Shown one piece after another: positions 28,328 to 38,575 of a stretch of DNA of 64,000 nucleotides. The translations under genes were made by a program, and so were the position numbers. The stretch comes from Methylotenera sp. (GTDB taxonomy: Bacteria; Pseudomonadota; Gammaproteobacteria; Burkholderiales; Methylophilaceae), in contig NZ_JAUXOY010000008.1 of the NCBI RefSeq assembly GCF_030684185.1, positions 1 through 64,000 on the forward strand, in the 5' to 3' direction. Within the stretch, counting starts at the first letter, position 1. Every line of letters starts with the position of its first letter. The notes below the pieces were generated by a model, which was given only the letters and a program-made list of their open reading frames with translations, was not told the origin of the DNA and did no database searches.

Positions 28328-29056
28328 TTATTTACGCCTAAACACCATATCCCAAACGCCATGACCAAGCTTCAACCCGCGATTTTCAAACTTGGTTAAC
28401 GGTCTATATCCAGGTTTTTCAGCATAGCTTTCGGCTGTGTTTTGTAATTGTGGCTCAGCATTTAATACTTCTAAAACCCATTCCGCATACTCTTGCCAGT
28501 CAGTCGCAACATGCAAATACCCACCCACTTTAAGTTTGGTACAAAGCAACTTCACAAACCCTGCTTGAATCAACCGACGTTTATGGTGACGAGCTTTATG
28601 CCAAGGGTCAGGGAAAAAAATATGCACGCCATCTAAACTTGCATCTTTCAGCATATTTTGCAGCACATCGACTACATCGTGCTGAATAATTCGGATGTTA
28701 GTAAGCGCTAACTCTTCAATCAACTTAAGCAGGGCGCCGACACCAGGCGTATGTACTTCAGCAGCTAGAAAATCACACTCAGGCAAAGTCTGGGCGATTT
28801 TTGCAGTAGTTTCACCCATGCCAAAGCCAATCTCCAAGATTTTCTTGCTTTCGGTACGATTGAATTTTGCGTTCAAGTCTATAATTTCTGGCGCGTAACT
28901 GATACCAAATTTTGGCAAGCCAATTTCTAATGCGTGTGCTTGCCCTTTTGTGACTCGGCCCTGGCGTAATACAAAGCTACGAATGCGGCGATTCTTTAAT
29001 GCTTCTTTATCAGTGTCCAGATTCGGGGATTCTTCTGTTTGATTTAATTTTGTCAT
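28328..29056 (-). CDS. trmB: tRNA (guanine-N7)-methyltransferase
   Basis: A 242-residue SAM-dependent methyltransferase with the SAM motif [11 protein letters not shown] and the TrmB signature [15 protein letters not shown]. It makes m7G46 in tRNA. The frame is open upstream, but I chose the ATG at 29054-29056 (MTKLNQTEE) because a GGA ribosome-site core precedes it; an ATG three codons earlier is the alternative. Confidence 0.94.
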   Translation of the reverse strand: MTKLNQTEESPNLDTDKEALKNRRIRSFVLRQGRVTKGQAHALEIGLPKFGISYAPEIIDLNAKFNRTESKKILEIGFGMGETTAKIAQTLPECDFLAAEVHTPGVGALLKLIEELALTNIRIIQHDVVDVLQNMLKDASLDGVHIFFPDPWHKARHHKRRLIQAGFVKLLCTKLKVGGYLHVATDWQEYAEWVLEVLNAEPQLQNTAESYAEKPGYRPLTKFENRGLKLGHGVWDMVFRRK

Positions 29057-29121
29057 AGCGTCCATTATATTATCAATTACATGCCATTCTAGCGAAGGTG
29101 AGAATGCGAGTAACAATGTAT

Positions 29122-30288
29122 TTATAAAGTGTGTGATTTATCGCCGCTAATAAATCCTATCAGCGGTTCGTCAACATTTTTACTCAATGCAATCACCTTG
29201 AACAAATCGCCCATTTCTGCAGGGGATAGCAGTTTCTGCGTAGCAGCGGCCAACGGCGCGTAACTTGCCATATCTAGCGGCGACACCTGCGACAGTATCT
29301 CTAAAATGCCGCAATTCATTAAAAATTGTGCCTGACTACAAAAGCCGCTTAACACTAAACCGTTATTAACACCTGCATGAGCGATACTTGTAAAGTCCAC
29401 ATGTGCGGTAATGTCTTGCAAACCAATATTGATTAACGGATCAGTATGCGCATAATGCTGATAATGGCACATAACTGTGCCTTGGTTGCGCTGCAGATGA
29501 TAATACTCACGCGCAGAAAAACCGTAATCTATCATTAAAATTGCACCCTTTTTTAACATGTTAGCAAGGCTAGCAATCAAACCACTTGCTGCAGGGCAAA
29601 CCTCGGTAATATAGCCTTCTGGTAAGTTGAGTGCAGTGACGACACTCAATAAACTCGGCTCACTCAATACTTTATCTTGCCATGCAAACTTTTCACCATC
29701 TGTCACCACACCGCGCTCACGTAAGCTATCGGCAGTAGCATGAACAATATGGACAGGAATGGCGTCTAACACCTCATTGCCAACAACCACACCTTTAAAA
29801 CTTGGCGGCAAAATGTCAAGCCATTCCACATGCTGCATTAAGTCCGATGGTAGTTTTTTCTGTAAGGTTTCTAGCTGAACTTGGCGCAAGTGGTCACTTA
29901 CTTCCAGTATAAAGTACTTGGCAGGCAAAATGTTTAGCTGTGCCAATGTCAGCAAAATATCAGCTGCTAATTTGCCTGTTCCCGCGCCTAACTCAAGAAC
30001 ATTGCCACGTGTTACAAGTAAAATCTGTGCGATTTGATTGGCAACCGTTTGCGCAAACAGTGGTGAAATTTCTGGTGCAGTAACAAAATCTCCGCCACCT
30101 TTTTTAATATCACCAAACTTTTGACTGCCAGCGCTGTAATAACCCATGCCTGGGGCATAAAGCGCTAGCTGCATAAATTCCGCAAAACTCAGCCAACCGT
30201 CTTTTTTTTTAATTTTAAGCTGAATTAATTCAATGAGATGCTGGCTATGTTTTCTAGCATCGAACGATGGTGTGGGCAATGTACTCAT
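29122..30288 (-). CDS. MidA-family (DUF185) SAM-dependent methyltransferase
   Basis: A 388-residue protein with the SAM-binding [16 protein letters not shown] and the DUF185 features [21 protein letters not shown] and [15 protein letters not shown]. The mitochondrial homologue NDUFAF7/MidA methylates a complex I subunit. The bacterial substrate is unknown. Start taken at ATG 30286-30288 (MSTLPTPS); an in-frame TTG lies eight codons upstream. Divergent from the pteridine reductase gene. Confidence 0.88.
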   Translation of the reverse strand: MSTLPTPSFDARKHSQHLIELIQLKIKKKDGWLSFAEFMQLALYAPGMGYYSAGSQKFGDIKKGGGDFVTAPEISPLFAQTVANQIAQILLVTRGNVLELGAGTGKLAADILLTLAQLNILPAKYFILEVSDHLRQVQLETLQKKLPSDLMQHVEWLDILPPSFKGVVVGNEVLDAIPVHIVHATADSLRERGVVTDGEKFAWQDKVLSEPSLLSVVTALNLPEGYITEVCPAASGLIASLANMLKKGAILMIDYGFSAREYYHLQRNQGTVMCHYQHYAHTDPLINIGLQDITAHVDFTSIAHAGVNNGLVLSGFCSQAQFLMNCGILEILSQVSPLDMASYAPLAAATQKLLSPAEMGDLFKVIALSKNVDEPLIGFISGDKSHTL

Positions 30289-30329
30289 AGAGTAGATTAT
30301 AATAGTTAACAATTCAGATTGGACGATAC

Positions 30330-31082
30330 GTGGTTACAAACAACACAAATAAAATAGTGCTGATTACTGGCGGTGCCAAGCGCGTAGGTGCAGCTATTTG
30401 TCGTAACTTGCATGCCGAAGGTTTTAACCTGATGATACATTACAAAAGCTCTATAAACGAGGCGCGCGCCCTGCAGGCTGAGCTAAGTTTACAGCGCCCC
30501 AATTCTGTCGCGATTATTCAGGGCGACCTATTAAATATTGCCAGCCTACCTAACCTAATTAACGAAACTGTCAGCCACTTTGGTCGCTTAGATGTACTTA
30601 TTAATAACGCATCCACCTATTATGCGAGTGAAATTGGCGATATTGACGAATCCAAGTGGCAGGACTTGATGGGCAGCAACTTAAAAGCTCCACTATTTTT
30701 GTCTCAGGCTGCTGCACCAGAACTACGCAAAAATCATGGTTGTATTGTCAACATTACTGATATGCATGTAGAACGCCCGAAAAAAGGCTACATTGTGTAC
30801 AGCGTGGCAAAAGCGGGTTTAGTAACGCTCACTAAATCACTCGCGCATGAATTAAGCCCTGAAGTACGTGTGAACGCAGTAGCCCCTGGGCCTGTGCAGT
30901 GGCCTGAAAACAATCCTCAGTTTGACGAAGTATATCGTCAGCGTGTAATTAACCAAACATTACTGAAACGCTTAGGCGAAGCTGAAGACGTGGCAAAAGC
31001 AGTTAAATTTTTAATTACTGACGCGCCTTTTATTACTGGTCATGTATTGGCTGTTGATGGTGGGCGGTCTTTAAATCTTTAA
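30330..31082 (+). CDS. Pteridine reductase, short-chain dehydrogenase family
   Basis: A 250-residue SDR with cofactor motif TGGAKRVGAAICR, NNAS and the catalytic YSVAK, plus DMHVERPKKGY. The TGGAKRVG motif is typical of PTR1/FolM-like dihydrofolate/pteridine reductases that use NADPH. The start is GTG (30330-30332) after a GGA ribosome-site core. It could support folate or tetrahydromethanopterin-related cofactor pools in a methylotroph, but this is inference. Confidence 0.85.
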   Translation: MVTNNTNKIVLITGGAKRVGAAICRNLHAEGFNLMIHYKSSINEARALQAELSLQRPNSVAIIQGDLLNIASLPNLINETVSHFGRLDVLINNASTYYASEIGDIDESKWQDLMGSNLKAPLFLSQAAAPELRKNHGCIVNITDMHVERPKKGYIVYSVAKAGLVTLTKSLAHELSPEVRVNAVAPGPVQWPENNPQFDEVYRQRVINQTLLKRLGEAEDVAKAVKFLITDAPFITGHVLAVDGGRSLNL

Positions 31083-31119
31083 ATTTGCTCAATTTACAAA
31101 ATTCTATTAAAAGTAACCC

Positions 31120-32025
31120 ATGATTAAACACTTACCAGCAAAGCATTCCAATAACTTTATTAAGCTTAGAAATAGCTTAATAAGCGCCACAGGCAAAGCC
31201 ATTGGCGACTACAACATGATTGAAGAAGGCGATACCATACTGGTATGCATGAGTGGCGGCAAAGACTCTCACGCCATGTTAATGATATTGCTTGCTTTGC
31301 AAGAGCGCGCGCCCATCAACTTCAAACTCATTGCGATGAATTTGGATCAAAAACAGCCAGGCTTTCCCGCAGACATTTTGCCCGCTTATTTTGAAAAGCT
31401 GGGTATCGATTACCGCATAGTTGAAGCAGACACCTACTCAATTGTTAAAGAAAAAGTACCTGAAGGCAAAACCACTTGTTCGCTTTGTTCACGCTTACGT
31501 CGTGGCGTGATTTACACAACAGCTAAAGAGCTAGGCGCGAATAAAATCGCGCTTGGGCATCATAGGGATGACATCGTGGAAACTTTATTTTTGAACCTGT
31601 TTTTTGGTGCCAAAATGAAGGCTATGCCACCTAAACTCTCAACCAATGATAAGCAAAACATTGTCATTCGCCCGTTGGCATACTGTAGTGAAAAAGACAT
31701 TGCCAGTTATGCACGGCAAATGGAGTTTCCGATTATTCCGTGTGATTTATGCGGCGGCCAAGAAAATCTGCAACGCCAAAAAGTAAAAGAGATGCTGCGT
31801 GTCTGGGAGCTGGAACAACCAGGCCGGGTGAATAATATATTCCGCGCCATTGGCAATGTAGAGCCTTCACATTTGGCTGACTTTAATCTATATGACTTCA
31901 AAAATTTAAGCCAAGCTAAGCCAGACGACGAAGATATGTTATTTGGAGATATTGCCAATGAGGGAGCAGCTTTAAGTATTAATAATTCCGATGGCACAAG
32001 AATCGAGTTCATTCGAAATACATAA
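31120..32025 (+). CDS. ttcA: tRNA 2-thiocytidine(32) synthetase
   Basis: A 301-residue PP-loop ATPase with [10 protein letters not shown] and the two cluster-binding pairs CSLCSR and CDLCGG. TtcA binds a [4Fe-4S] cluster and thiolates C32 in some tRNAs. It follows the pteridine reductase by 37 bases and may share its transcript. Confidence 0.94.
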   Translation: MIKHLPAKHSNNFIKLRNSLISATGKAIGDYNMIEEGDTILVCMSGGKDSHAMLMILLALQERAPINFKLIAMNLDQKQPGFPADILPAYFEKLGIDYRIVEADTYSIVKEKVPEGKTTCSLCSRLRRGVIYTTAKELGANKIALGHHRDDIVETLFLNLFFGAKMKAMPPKLSTNDKQNIVIRPLAYCSEKDIASYARQMEFPIIPCDLCGGQENLQRQKVKEMLRVWELEQPGRVNNIFRAIGNVEPSHLADFNLYDFKNLSQAKPDDEDMLFGDIANEGAALSINNSDGTRIEFIRNT

Positions 32026-32144
32026 AATAACTAAATAAATTTAAAAAATTAACGTACTATGCTCTGTAAGTTGTTGTCTTAAAGCTATTTACCTTGTTAT
32101 TATCCAAGTTATTATCTTAGTAACCCCCTTTTTCTTAGGCATTC

Positions 32145-34772
32145 ATGTCCAAACTGTTAATTGTTGAGTCTCCTTCCAAAGCGAAAACGCTGAAAAAATA
32201 TCTTGGCAGCGACTTTGAGGTGCTTGCCTCTTATGGACATGTGCGCGATTTAATCCCAAAAAATGGCGCGGTCGATACTGAACATGATTTCGCCATGAAA
32301 TACGACATTATTGAGCGTAACAGCAAGCATGTGGATGCGATTGCTAAGGCAGTTAAAAGTGCTGATAGCATCTACCTCGCAACCGATCCGGATCGTGAAG
32401 GTGAAGCTATTTCATGGCATATTGCCGAGATTTTAAAATCTAAAAACTTACTCAAAAATAAACTCATGAAACGTGTGGTTTTTCATGAAATTACTAAAAG
32501 TGCGGTTGAGCATGCGATTGCCGAGCCGCGCGATATTTCCATGCCTATGGTCAATGCACAACAGGCAAGACGTGCGCTAGATTATTTAGTTGGGTTTAAT
32601 TTATCGCCCTTATTATGGAAAAAAATTCGCAGAGGGCTTTCAGCAGGCCGCGTGCAAAGTCCCGCCCTTCGCTTGATTGTCGAGCGTGAGTTGGAAATTG
32701 AAGCGTTTAAGTCACAAGAGTACTGGTCTATTCACCTAGATGCATTGAAACATAGCCATGGTTTTACAGCTAAATTGATACAACTTAATAACGAAAAGGT
32801 TGAACAGTTTTCCGTCATCAACCATGACCAGCAAAGTGATATTGTTGGTAAGTTATTACTCGCTAGCGCTGGCAAAACCACCGTTTCCCGCGTTGAGAAA
32901 AAGCAGCGCAGTCGCAGCCCGGCCGCACCGTTTACTACCTCCACCCTGCAACAAGAAGCAGTACGTAAACTGGGCTTCACCACGTCACGCGCGATGCGTG
33001 TTGCCCAACAGCTATATGAAGGTATGGATGTGGGCGGCGGCACGGTTGGCTTGATTACTTACATGCGTACTGACTCATTCAGCATTGCCGCCGAAGCCGT
33101 TGCGCAGATTCGTGATTACGTGAAAAAGAATTTTGATGCTGAATATTTACCAAAATCTGCCATCATGTACAAAACAAAATCTAAAAGTGCGCAAGAGGCG
33201 CATGAGGCGATTCGTCCAACCGATGTTAGTCGCACCCCGGCAAGTGTAAGACTATACTTAACTGACGAGCAGTTTAAATTATATGAAATGATTTGGAAGC
33301 GCGCACTTGCTTGCCAAATGGCACCCGCCAAGTTTGATGCTGTCAGTGTAGATTTAAGTGTTGGAGGTGATGCCAATTTGTTTCGCGCATCAGGCCAAAC
33401 TTTAGTTTTTCCTGGATTTATGGCGGTGTACATGGAAGGTCGCGATGATGTAATAGCTGGCGATGAGGAAGAAAACGAAAGCAAATTACCACATCTTGAA
33501 ACAGGTGAAGTACTCACCGTTGAGAAAATCTACGGCGATCAACACTTTACCGAACCGCCGCCACGTTATGGCGAAGCTAGTTTAGTGAAAATTCTAGAAG
33601 AGTACGGTATCGGCCGCCCCTCTACTTATGCGAGCATTATTAGCACCCTGCAAGACCGTGAATACGTGCTGTTAGATAAAAAGCGTTTTACGCCAACCGA
33701 CGTTGGCCGCGTGGTTAACAAATTTTTAACCGAACACTTCAGCAAATATGTGGATTACGACTTTACCGCCAATTTAGAAAACGCGCTAGATAGCGTAGCT
33801 GAAGGCGAACGTGAGTGGATTCCACTCATGGATGAATTTTGGCAGGGCTTTAACCAACAATTACTCAGCAAAGCCGATGTAGATCGCCCAGGCAACGAGT
33901 TGATTGATGAAGCTTGCCCTAAATGTGGCAAGCCTTTACAGAAGCAATTAAGCCGTTATGGTACTTTTATTGGCTGCACGGGTTATAACGATACGCCAAA
34001 ATGCGATTATAAGCGCAGTATCGGTGGTGCGGCACAAGCAGGTAGTGACCCAATCGTCATCGGCAATGACTCAGAAACTGGCAAAGAAGTTATGCTAATG
34101 AATGGGCCTTATGGACCATATTTACAGCTGGGGTTAGCGGTTGAAGGTGATAAAAAGAAACCAAAACGTGTGAGTGTGCCTAAAGAAATTTCATTAGCAG
34201 ATATGAATTTAGAAACTGCAACTATGGTGCTGTCTTTACCTCGCGACCTCGGCTTGCATCCTGAAACAAACAAGAAGATTGTCGCAAACATAGGCCGTTT
34301 TGGTCCTTATGTAAATCACGATGGAAAATTCAAATCCATCCCAAAAACTGATAGCGTATTTACCATTGATTTAGCGGGTGCGGTAGCTTTGCTCGCAGCG
34401 GCTCACACTGGCCCTGCGCCATTATGCTCGCTTGGCAGCCATCCTACTGAAGATGGTCAAATTGAAGTGTTTGCGGGGCGTTATGGTCCATACGTGCAAC
34501 ACGGCAAAATTCGCGCAACGCTACCTAAAAGTGTAGAGCCAGAATCTCTTACTTTGGATGAGGCTTTAGAGTTATTAACGGCTAAACTCGCCAAAGGCGA
34601 ACCTGCTAAAAAAACCACAGCAAGAAAAGCGCCTGCTAAAAAGGTGGCGACTACAAAAACTGTAACGAAATCAACTGAAAAAAAACCAACCCCTAAAAAG
34701 GCTGTTGTTAAGAAAACAGCTATTAAAAAAGCAACTGTTAAAAAAGCAGTCCCTAAAAAGCCTGCCATCTAG
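32145..34772 (+). CDS. topA: DNA topoisomerase I
   Basis: An 875-residue type IA topoisomerase. It has the Toprim domain with DPDREGEAI, and catalytic Tyr306 in GLITYMRTDS. A C-terminal zinc ribbon (CPKCGKPLQ and CTGYNDTPKC) and further TOPRIM-C repeats (FGPYVNHDGKFKS, YGPYVQHGK) follow. The last ~55 residues are a histone H1-like Lys/Ala/Pro/Thr tail (KKTTARKAPAKKVATTKT and on), probably aiding DNA binding. It relaxes negative supercoils. A strong terminator follows. Confidence 0.96.
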   Translation: MSKLLIVESPSKAKTLKKYLGSDFEVLASYGHVRDLIPKNGAVDTEHDFAMKYDIIERNSKHVDAIAKAVKSADSIYLATDPDREGEAISWHIAEILKSKNLLKNKLMKRVVFHEITKSAVEHAIAEPRDISMPMVNAQQARRALDYLVGFNLSPLLWKKIRRGLSAGRVQSPALRLIVERELEIEAFKSQEYWSIHLDALKHSHGFTAKLIQLNNEKVEQFSVINHDQQSDIVGKLLLASAGKTTVSRVEKKQRSRSPAAPFTTSTLQQEAVRKLGFTTSRAMRVAQQLYEGMDVGGGTVGLITYMRTDSFSIAAEAVAQIRDYVKKNFDAEYLPKSAIMYKTKSKSAQEAHEAIRPTDVSRTPASVRLYLTDEQFKLYEMIWKRALACQMAPAKFDAVSVDLSVGGDANLFRASGQTLVFPGFMAVYMEGRDDVIAGDEEENESKLPHLETGEVLTVEKIYGDQHFTEPPPRYGEASLVKILEEYGIGRPSTYASIISTLQDREYVLLDKKRFTPTDVGRVVNKFLTEHFSKYVDYDFTANLENALDSVAEGEREWIPLMDEFWQGFNQQLLSKADVDRPGNELIDEACPKCGKPLQKQLSRYGTFIGCTGYNDTPKCDYKRSIGGAAQAGSDPIVIGNDSETGKEVMLMNGPYGPYLQLGLAVEGDKKKPKRVSVPKEISLADMNLETATMVLSLPRDLGLHPETNKKIVANIGRFGPYVNHDGKFKSIPKTDSVFTIDLAGAVALLAAAHTGPAPLCSLGSHPTEDGQIEVFAGRYGPYVQHGKIRATLPKSVEPESLTLDEALELLTAKLAKGEPAKKTTARKAPAKKVATTKTVTKSTEKKPTPKKAVVKKTAIKKATVKKAVPKKPAI

Positions 34773-34796
34773 AACAAGTCATTTATTGAGTAGCAA

Positions 34797-34829
34797 TAAA
34801 AAAGCGGCTTAAGAGCCGCTTTTTTTGGG
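34797..34829. terminator. Bidirectional terminator between topA and pbpG
   Basis: AGCGGCT (34803-34809) pairs with AGCCGCT (34814-34820) around TAAG. A-rich sequence flanks the left and TTTTTTT the right, so it can terminate both topA and the converging pbpG-like gene. Confidence 0.88.
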
Positions 34830-34846
34830 TCAATAAAACTCGAATC

Positions 34847-35887
34847 CTAACCGCTAACGTTTTCTCCTAAGGAGCCTGCATCATTATGTTCAATCCACTT
34901 ACGGATTCTGTTAGCGTCTCCAATGCGAGACAATTTTCCCGATGAATTCAGCAACACGATAATCATGGGCTGGCCAGAAATTTCTGCCTGCATCACTAAG
35001 CATCGCCCTGCTTCATTAATAAATCCTGTTTTTGACAAACCTATCACCCAATCACCACCTCGCACTAACGAATTAGTATTCACAAAATTTACTGGGTTTT
35101 CACGGCCATATAATGTAATTTCTTGTGAGGCTGCAGTGCTCACCTGACGAATCTCTGGATAATGATAGGCCGCATTCACCATTTTCACCAAATCTTCTGC
35201 CGTAGATACGTTACTACTGTCTAGCCCCGTAGTATCATGGAAACGCGTAGATTTCATTCCTAAATCTTCTGCTTTACGGTTCATGGCGCTAATAAATGCG
35301 TTAATGCCTCCCGGATAATTTCGTCCCAATGCTGAAGCGGCTCGATTCTCTGATGACATGAGCGCTAACTGCAAGAGTTCACCGCGCGATAGTGGCGAGC
35401 CTACCGCTAGCCTAGAACGCGTACCTTTAAGATAGTCAACATCCTCATCCGAAATATAGAGCAAATCATCCATTGGCAAATGTGCATCCAACATCACCAT
35501 CGCTGTCATCAGCTTAGTGACTGAGGCTATGGGTGTTGATTGATTGGTGTTTTTTGCGAAAATCGTCTCGCCAGTTAGTTGATTAATCACTAGTGCCTTA
35601 GACGATGCAAGTTCTAGCGGACCGCTACCATCATAAACATCAGCATAAACTATAGCTGCCTTTTGGGGGGATAATCGAAGCTTAACTCTATGAGTTGAAG
35701 CCTTACTGCTTGGCTTATATTTAGCAAGTGCGTACTTATTAGATTTATTCTTAGGCGTAATATTTTTAGCCTGCATATACTTGCCGCCAGATGCAGTATG
35801 TTTATTCGTTTTTTTCGCAGCCGCATGCGCGCCCGCTGGAGAGAGGCTCAGCATCAAGGCAATATAAAGCAATATTAGTTTGCGCAT
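34847..35887 (-). CDS. pbpG: D-alanyl-D-alanine endopeptidase (PBP7-like)
   Basis: A 346-residue penicillin-binding protein of the S11 peptidase type. A signal peptide (1-22) is followed by a basic low-complexity linker (23-75), then the three active-site motifs STP-IASVTK (SxxK), SSENRAASA (SxN) and SKTGFINEAG (KTG). It trims peptidoglycan cross-links in the periplasm. No C-terminal PBP5-like domain is seen, favouring PBP7 over PBP5/6. Confidence 0.88.
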   Translation of the reverse strand: MRKLILLYIALMLSLSPAGAHAAAKKTNKHTASGGKYMQAKNITPKNKSNKYALAKYKPSSKASTHRVKLRLSPQKAAIVYADVYDGSGPLELASSKALVINQLTGETIFAKNTNQSTPIASVTKLMTAMVMLDAHLPMDDLLYISDEDVDYLKGTRSRLAVGSPLSRGELLQLALMSSENRAASALGRNYPGGINAFISAMNRKAEDLGMKSTRFHDTTGLDSSNVSTAEDLVKMVNAAYHYPEIRQVSTAASQEITLYGRENPVNFVNTNSLVRGGDWVIGLSKTGFINEAGRCLVMQAEISGQPMIIVLLNSSGKLSRIGDANRIRKWIEHNDAGSLGENVSG

Positions 35888-36094
35888 AAATTATATTTGT
35901 TTCAGGTCATATAGTTATGAGGGAATACTATACAAAAACTTTAGCTTTGTCATCAATAAATTTCAATTTAATTTTTGTTATGTCGCGCATTGACTTTTAT
36001 TTGAGTGAATATAATTTTTAAAATTCAATTATTCGCAATATAATCATTGGCTAAATCATAAGTAAAACCATCCAATTCAAATTAAGTGATTAAA

Positions 36095-36490
36095 ATGCAG
36101 ATTCCACAATCTATGCTGTACAGCGCCGAACATTTATGGACTAAAGCCACTGCGGGTGGCATTTGGGAGGCGGGTATAACTGATTACGCGCAAGATTTAC
36201 TTGGGGATATTGTATTTATTGATGCGCCTGCAGTTGGCAGTGATCTTGTCGCTGGCAAGCCGTGCGGTCTAGTTGAATCAGTTAAAACAGGTTCAGACTT
36301 GCATGCGCTGATTGATGGAAAAGTAGTTGAGGTAAACCAGACATTGATTAACTCGCCAGAATTAATCAATGAAAAGCCATATCAAGCTTGGATATTTAAA
36401 TATAAACCCAGTGACACTTATAACGATGGCGACATTGGCAAAAAATTATTATCAGCCGATGCTTATCAAGCGCTGATAGAAGGCTTGTAG
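36095..36490 (+). CDS. Glycine cleavage H-like lipoyl protein
   Basis: A 131-residue lipoyl-domain protein. The lipoylated lysine is in GLVESVKTGSDLHA, with the GDIVFIDAPAVGS stretch and a typical H-protein ending. gcvT and gcvP are not adjacent, so it is either a detached gcvH or a lipoyl-relay H-like protein. Start ambiguous: GTG at 36086 or the ATG at 36095 chosen here; neither has a strong ribosome site. Confidence 0.85.
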   Translation: MQIPQSMLYSAEHLWTKATAGGIWEAGITDYAQDLLGDIVFIDAPAVGSDLVAGKPCGLVESVKTGSDLHALIDGKVVEVNQTLINSPELINEKPYQAWIFKYKPSDTYNDGDIGKKLLSADAYQALIEGL

Positions 36491-36512
36491 ATTGTGCTTC
36501 AGTTAGGCTGAT

Positions 36513-38087
36513 TTATTTACTAAAAATCAACCGTACCGAGTCTAGCAGTTTTTCTATTTCAGTTTTAATGCTCAAACTTAGCTTCTGCTCTATTATTGGC
36601 ACTTCAGTATTAAGAATTTCTAGCACTTTATTAGCCAGCACTTGCTCCACCTCTGGCAGTTCCGCATTTAGCGTCTGCTTGAAATTATTTTTGCTATTCT
36701 CAGCCATGCTTACAAAGCCTTGCATTAGCGCCGCTGTCAATTCACTTGATAAACCTTGATACAGCGCAGGGAAAGCATCCTTTATTTCTTGTTCTAATTG
36801 TTGCCTGGATTTCAGCTGTAAAGCATCTAAATATATTGCGAGCTCAGTTTGAGATTGTTCAGTCAAACTTTGGTAAACAGTCGTTAATTCACGTGCTAAA
36901 TTATTTTGATGGTCAGTTAATATTTCTTCATGCAATCGTGTAATTTTATCTTGCAAGGCATGGCTGGCATTTTCAACGGTTTTAGTTTCCAGTTCAGATA
37001 AAGTGGTTTGTAATTGAGCTGTCAATGAGTCCTGCAGCATTGGTAGTGCGCCTATAAGCTTAGATTGCACTTCAGCAATTCCCTGCGCCTGCATTTGCAA
37101 TAGCGTGCTATCCAAATCGGCTTGTATATTAGCAGTAGCCTGTGTGGTCTTTTCAATGGTTTCGGCTTCTAAACCTCCTAAAGTCGCACGCACTTGGTTA
37201 GTAAGTACCTGCTCCATAATCGGTAATGCTTGCGTAAGTTTAGCCTGTACCTCCACAATACTTTGTGCCTGCATCTGGCCTAATTCACTTTCTAAATCAG
37301 ATTTAACTACTCTGGCGCTAGCTTGCAGCACTTGGGTTGCACTTTCAAGCGCGTTGCTTTCCAATTGCGCCAAATTTGTTTGAAATTGCCTGGTAAGCAT
37401 TTGCTCTATCGCTGGTAAAGCTTGAGTAAGCTTAGATTGCACCTCATCAACACCTTGTGCCTGCATTTGACTCAGAGTATTAGCTAAATCTGCTTTGATA
37501 ATATCTGCACTTGCATGCATCATTTTAGGAATTTCGGTTGCAAAGTCTGCTCTGGTTCTATCCGCAAACGCGATGCTGTTATCCAAAATGATTTGCTGTG
37601 CATTTGCTACTGCTTTGCTAACGTCCCGCGTTACCGACTCCATAATTTGCTCAATAGAGGCTTGTTGCGCCTGCACTATCGTTGTATGTATTGATTCCAT
37701 CAAAGTAGCTTGACTAGCCTGTTGGGATATATTTAACTCGTCATTGATATGTTGTTTTAAAACTGCAGTTGTGGTCTCCTGAATGGCATTTGCCTTCTCA
37801 TCGAGTTGCTCTGATTGAAGCGCATGATGCTGCTTTAGCGCGTCTGCAAGGTAAGCTTGACTGGATTTCTCTATCTCTGTCGCCTCATTTACTAAGTAAT
37901 CGTGCATTTTTTTTCTTAATTTTTCAGTAACTGAAGCCTCTACTTCTTCCTCTATCTGTCGCATTAATTGCGGCTTGATTTGCGCGGCGATTTCTGCAAT
38001 CAAATCAGCGGTAATATTAATTGATCTAATAGGTTGCGCAGACTTGATATGCACTTCTGTTAGCAGGGGGATATCTTCTTCTTGCAT
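36513..38087 (-). CDS. Large helical repeat protein of unknown function
   Basis: A 524-residue protein, almost wholly helical and rich in Gln, Ala, Leu, Glu and Thr, with no signal peptide or membrane helix. Residues 197-380 hold three near-identical ~60-64-residue repeats, each with the core QMQAQG-EVQ-KLTQALP, and weaker copies appear up to the C-terminus (for example AELPEVEQVLANKV). The N-terminal 60 residues read ADLIAEIAAQIKPQLMRQIE. The look is of coiled-coil or apolipoprotein-like amphipathic helices. I do not recognise the family. It starts 53 bases after holC and may be co-transcribed with pepA-holC. Confidence 0.75.
   Translation of the reverse strand: MQEEDIPLLTEVHIKSAQPIRSINITADLIAEIAAQIKPQLMRQIEEEVEASVTEKLRKKMHDYLVNEATEIEKSSQAYLADALKQHHALQSEQLDEKANAIQETTTAVLKQHINDELNISQQASQATLMESIHTTIVQAQQASIEQIMESVTRDVSKAVANAQQIILDNSIAFADRTRADFATEIPKMMHASADIIKADLANTLSQMQAQGVDEVQSKLTQALPAIEQMLTRQFQTNLAQLESNALESATQVLQASARVVKSDLESELGQMQAQSIVEVQAKLTQALPIMEQVLTNQVRATLGGLEAETIEKTTQATANIQADLDSTLLQMQAQGIAEVQSKLIGALPMLQDSLTAQLQTTLSELETKTVENASHALQDKITRLHEEILTDHQNNLARELTTVYQSLTEQSQTELAIYLDALQLKSRQQLEQEIKDAFPALYQGLSSELTAALMQGFVSMAENSKNNFKQTLNAELPEVEQVLANKVLEILNTEVPIIEQKLSLSIKTEIEKLLDSVRLIFSK
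36948..37499 (-). repeat. Three tandem ~180-190-base coding repeats
   Basis: These encode residues 197-260, 261-320 and 321-380 of the helical repeat protein. The shared core is QMQAQ...EVQ.KL..ALP. Spacing of ~60-64 residues suggests recent internal duplication. Confidence 0.8.
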
Positions 38088-38140
38088 AAGTGATGCCTAT
38101 TTGAAATTAGATTGAGTGCTTTTGAACAGCGTTATATCGT

Positions 38141-38566
38141 TCAGTTGCTTACTGCCGTGTCAGTAGATTTTATATCATAGCCGCGATCTTTATAAAATCG
38201 AAACCGTGTTCTAGCGGCAGCTTTATCTGCTTCATCGCTACCAACTAATTCAACCAAATATCTAAACCGACTAAAAAAGGGTGGCTGATCAATCTGAAGG
38301 TTAATTAAAACATCATCCTGCAGCAAATTTTCGCCATGTGTATCTATCACGATGGGGGAAAACTTACTATTGGCTTCATCTGCCATATTGCTTGGCAAAA
38401 ACCCTGTCTCAGATCGTTGCCATAGTACCTTTTGCAAAGCATTGCCCGTTGCATCATCTGGCGCAAATATCGTCAACTGACGGCCCTTGGCTACAGCCCT
38501 CTCGCAGAGCTCTGCTGTTTTTTGCAATTTATTGGACACATTAAAAAAGAATTCTACACGAGTCAT
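38141..38566 (-). CDS. holC: DNA polymerase III chi subunit
   Basis: A 141-residue protein starting MTRVEFFFNVSNKLQKTAEL, with the chi-family features VAKGRQLTIFAPDDATGNAL, W-Q-rich and FSRFRYLVELVG. Chi links the clamp loader to SSB. It lies nine bases after pepA, the conserved pepA-holC order, but valS, which usually follows in gammaproteobacteria, is absent here. Confidence 0.93.
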   Translation of the reverse strand: MTRVEFFFNVSNKLQKTAELCERAVAKGRQLTIFAPDDATGNALQKVLWQRSETGFLPSNMADEANSKFSPIVIDTHGENLLQDDVLINLQIDQPPFFSRFRYLVELVGSDEADKAAARTRFRFYKDRGYDIKSTDTAVSN

Positions 38567-38575
38567 AATGTAATT

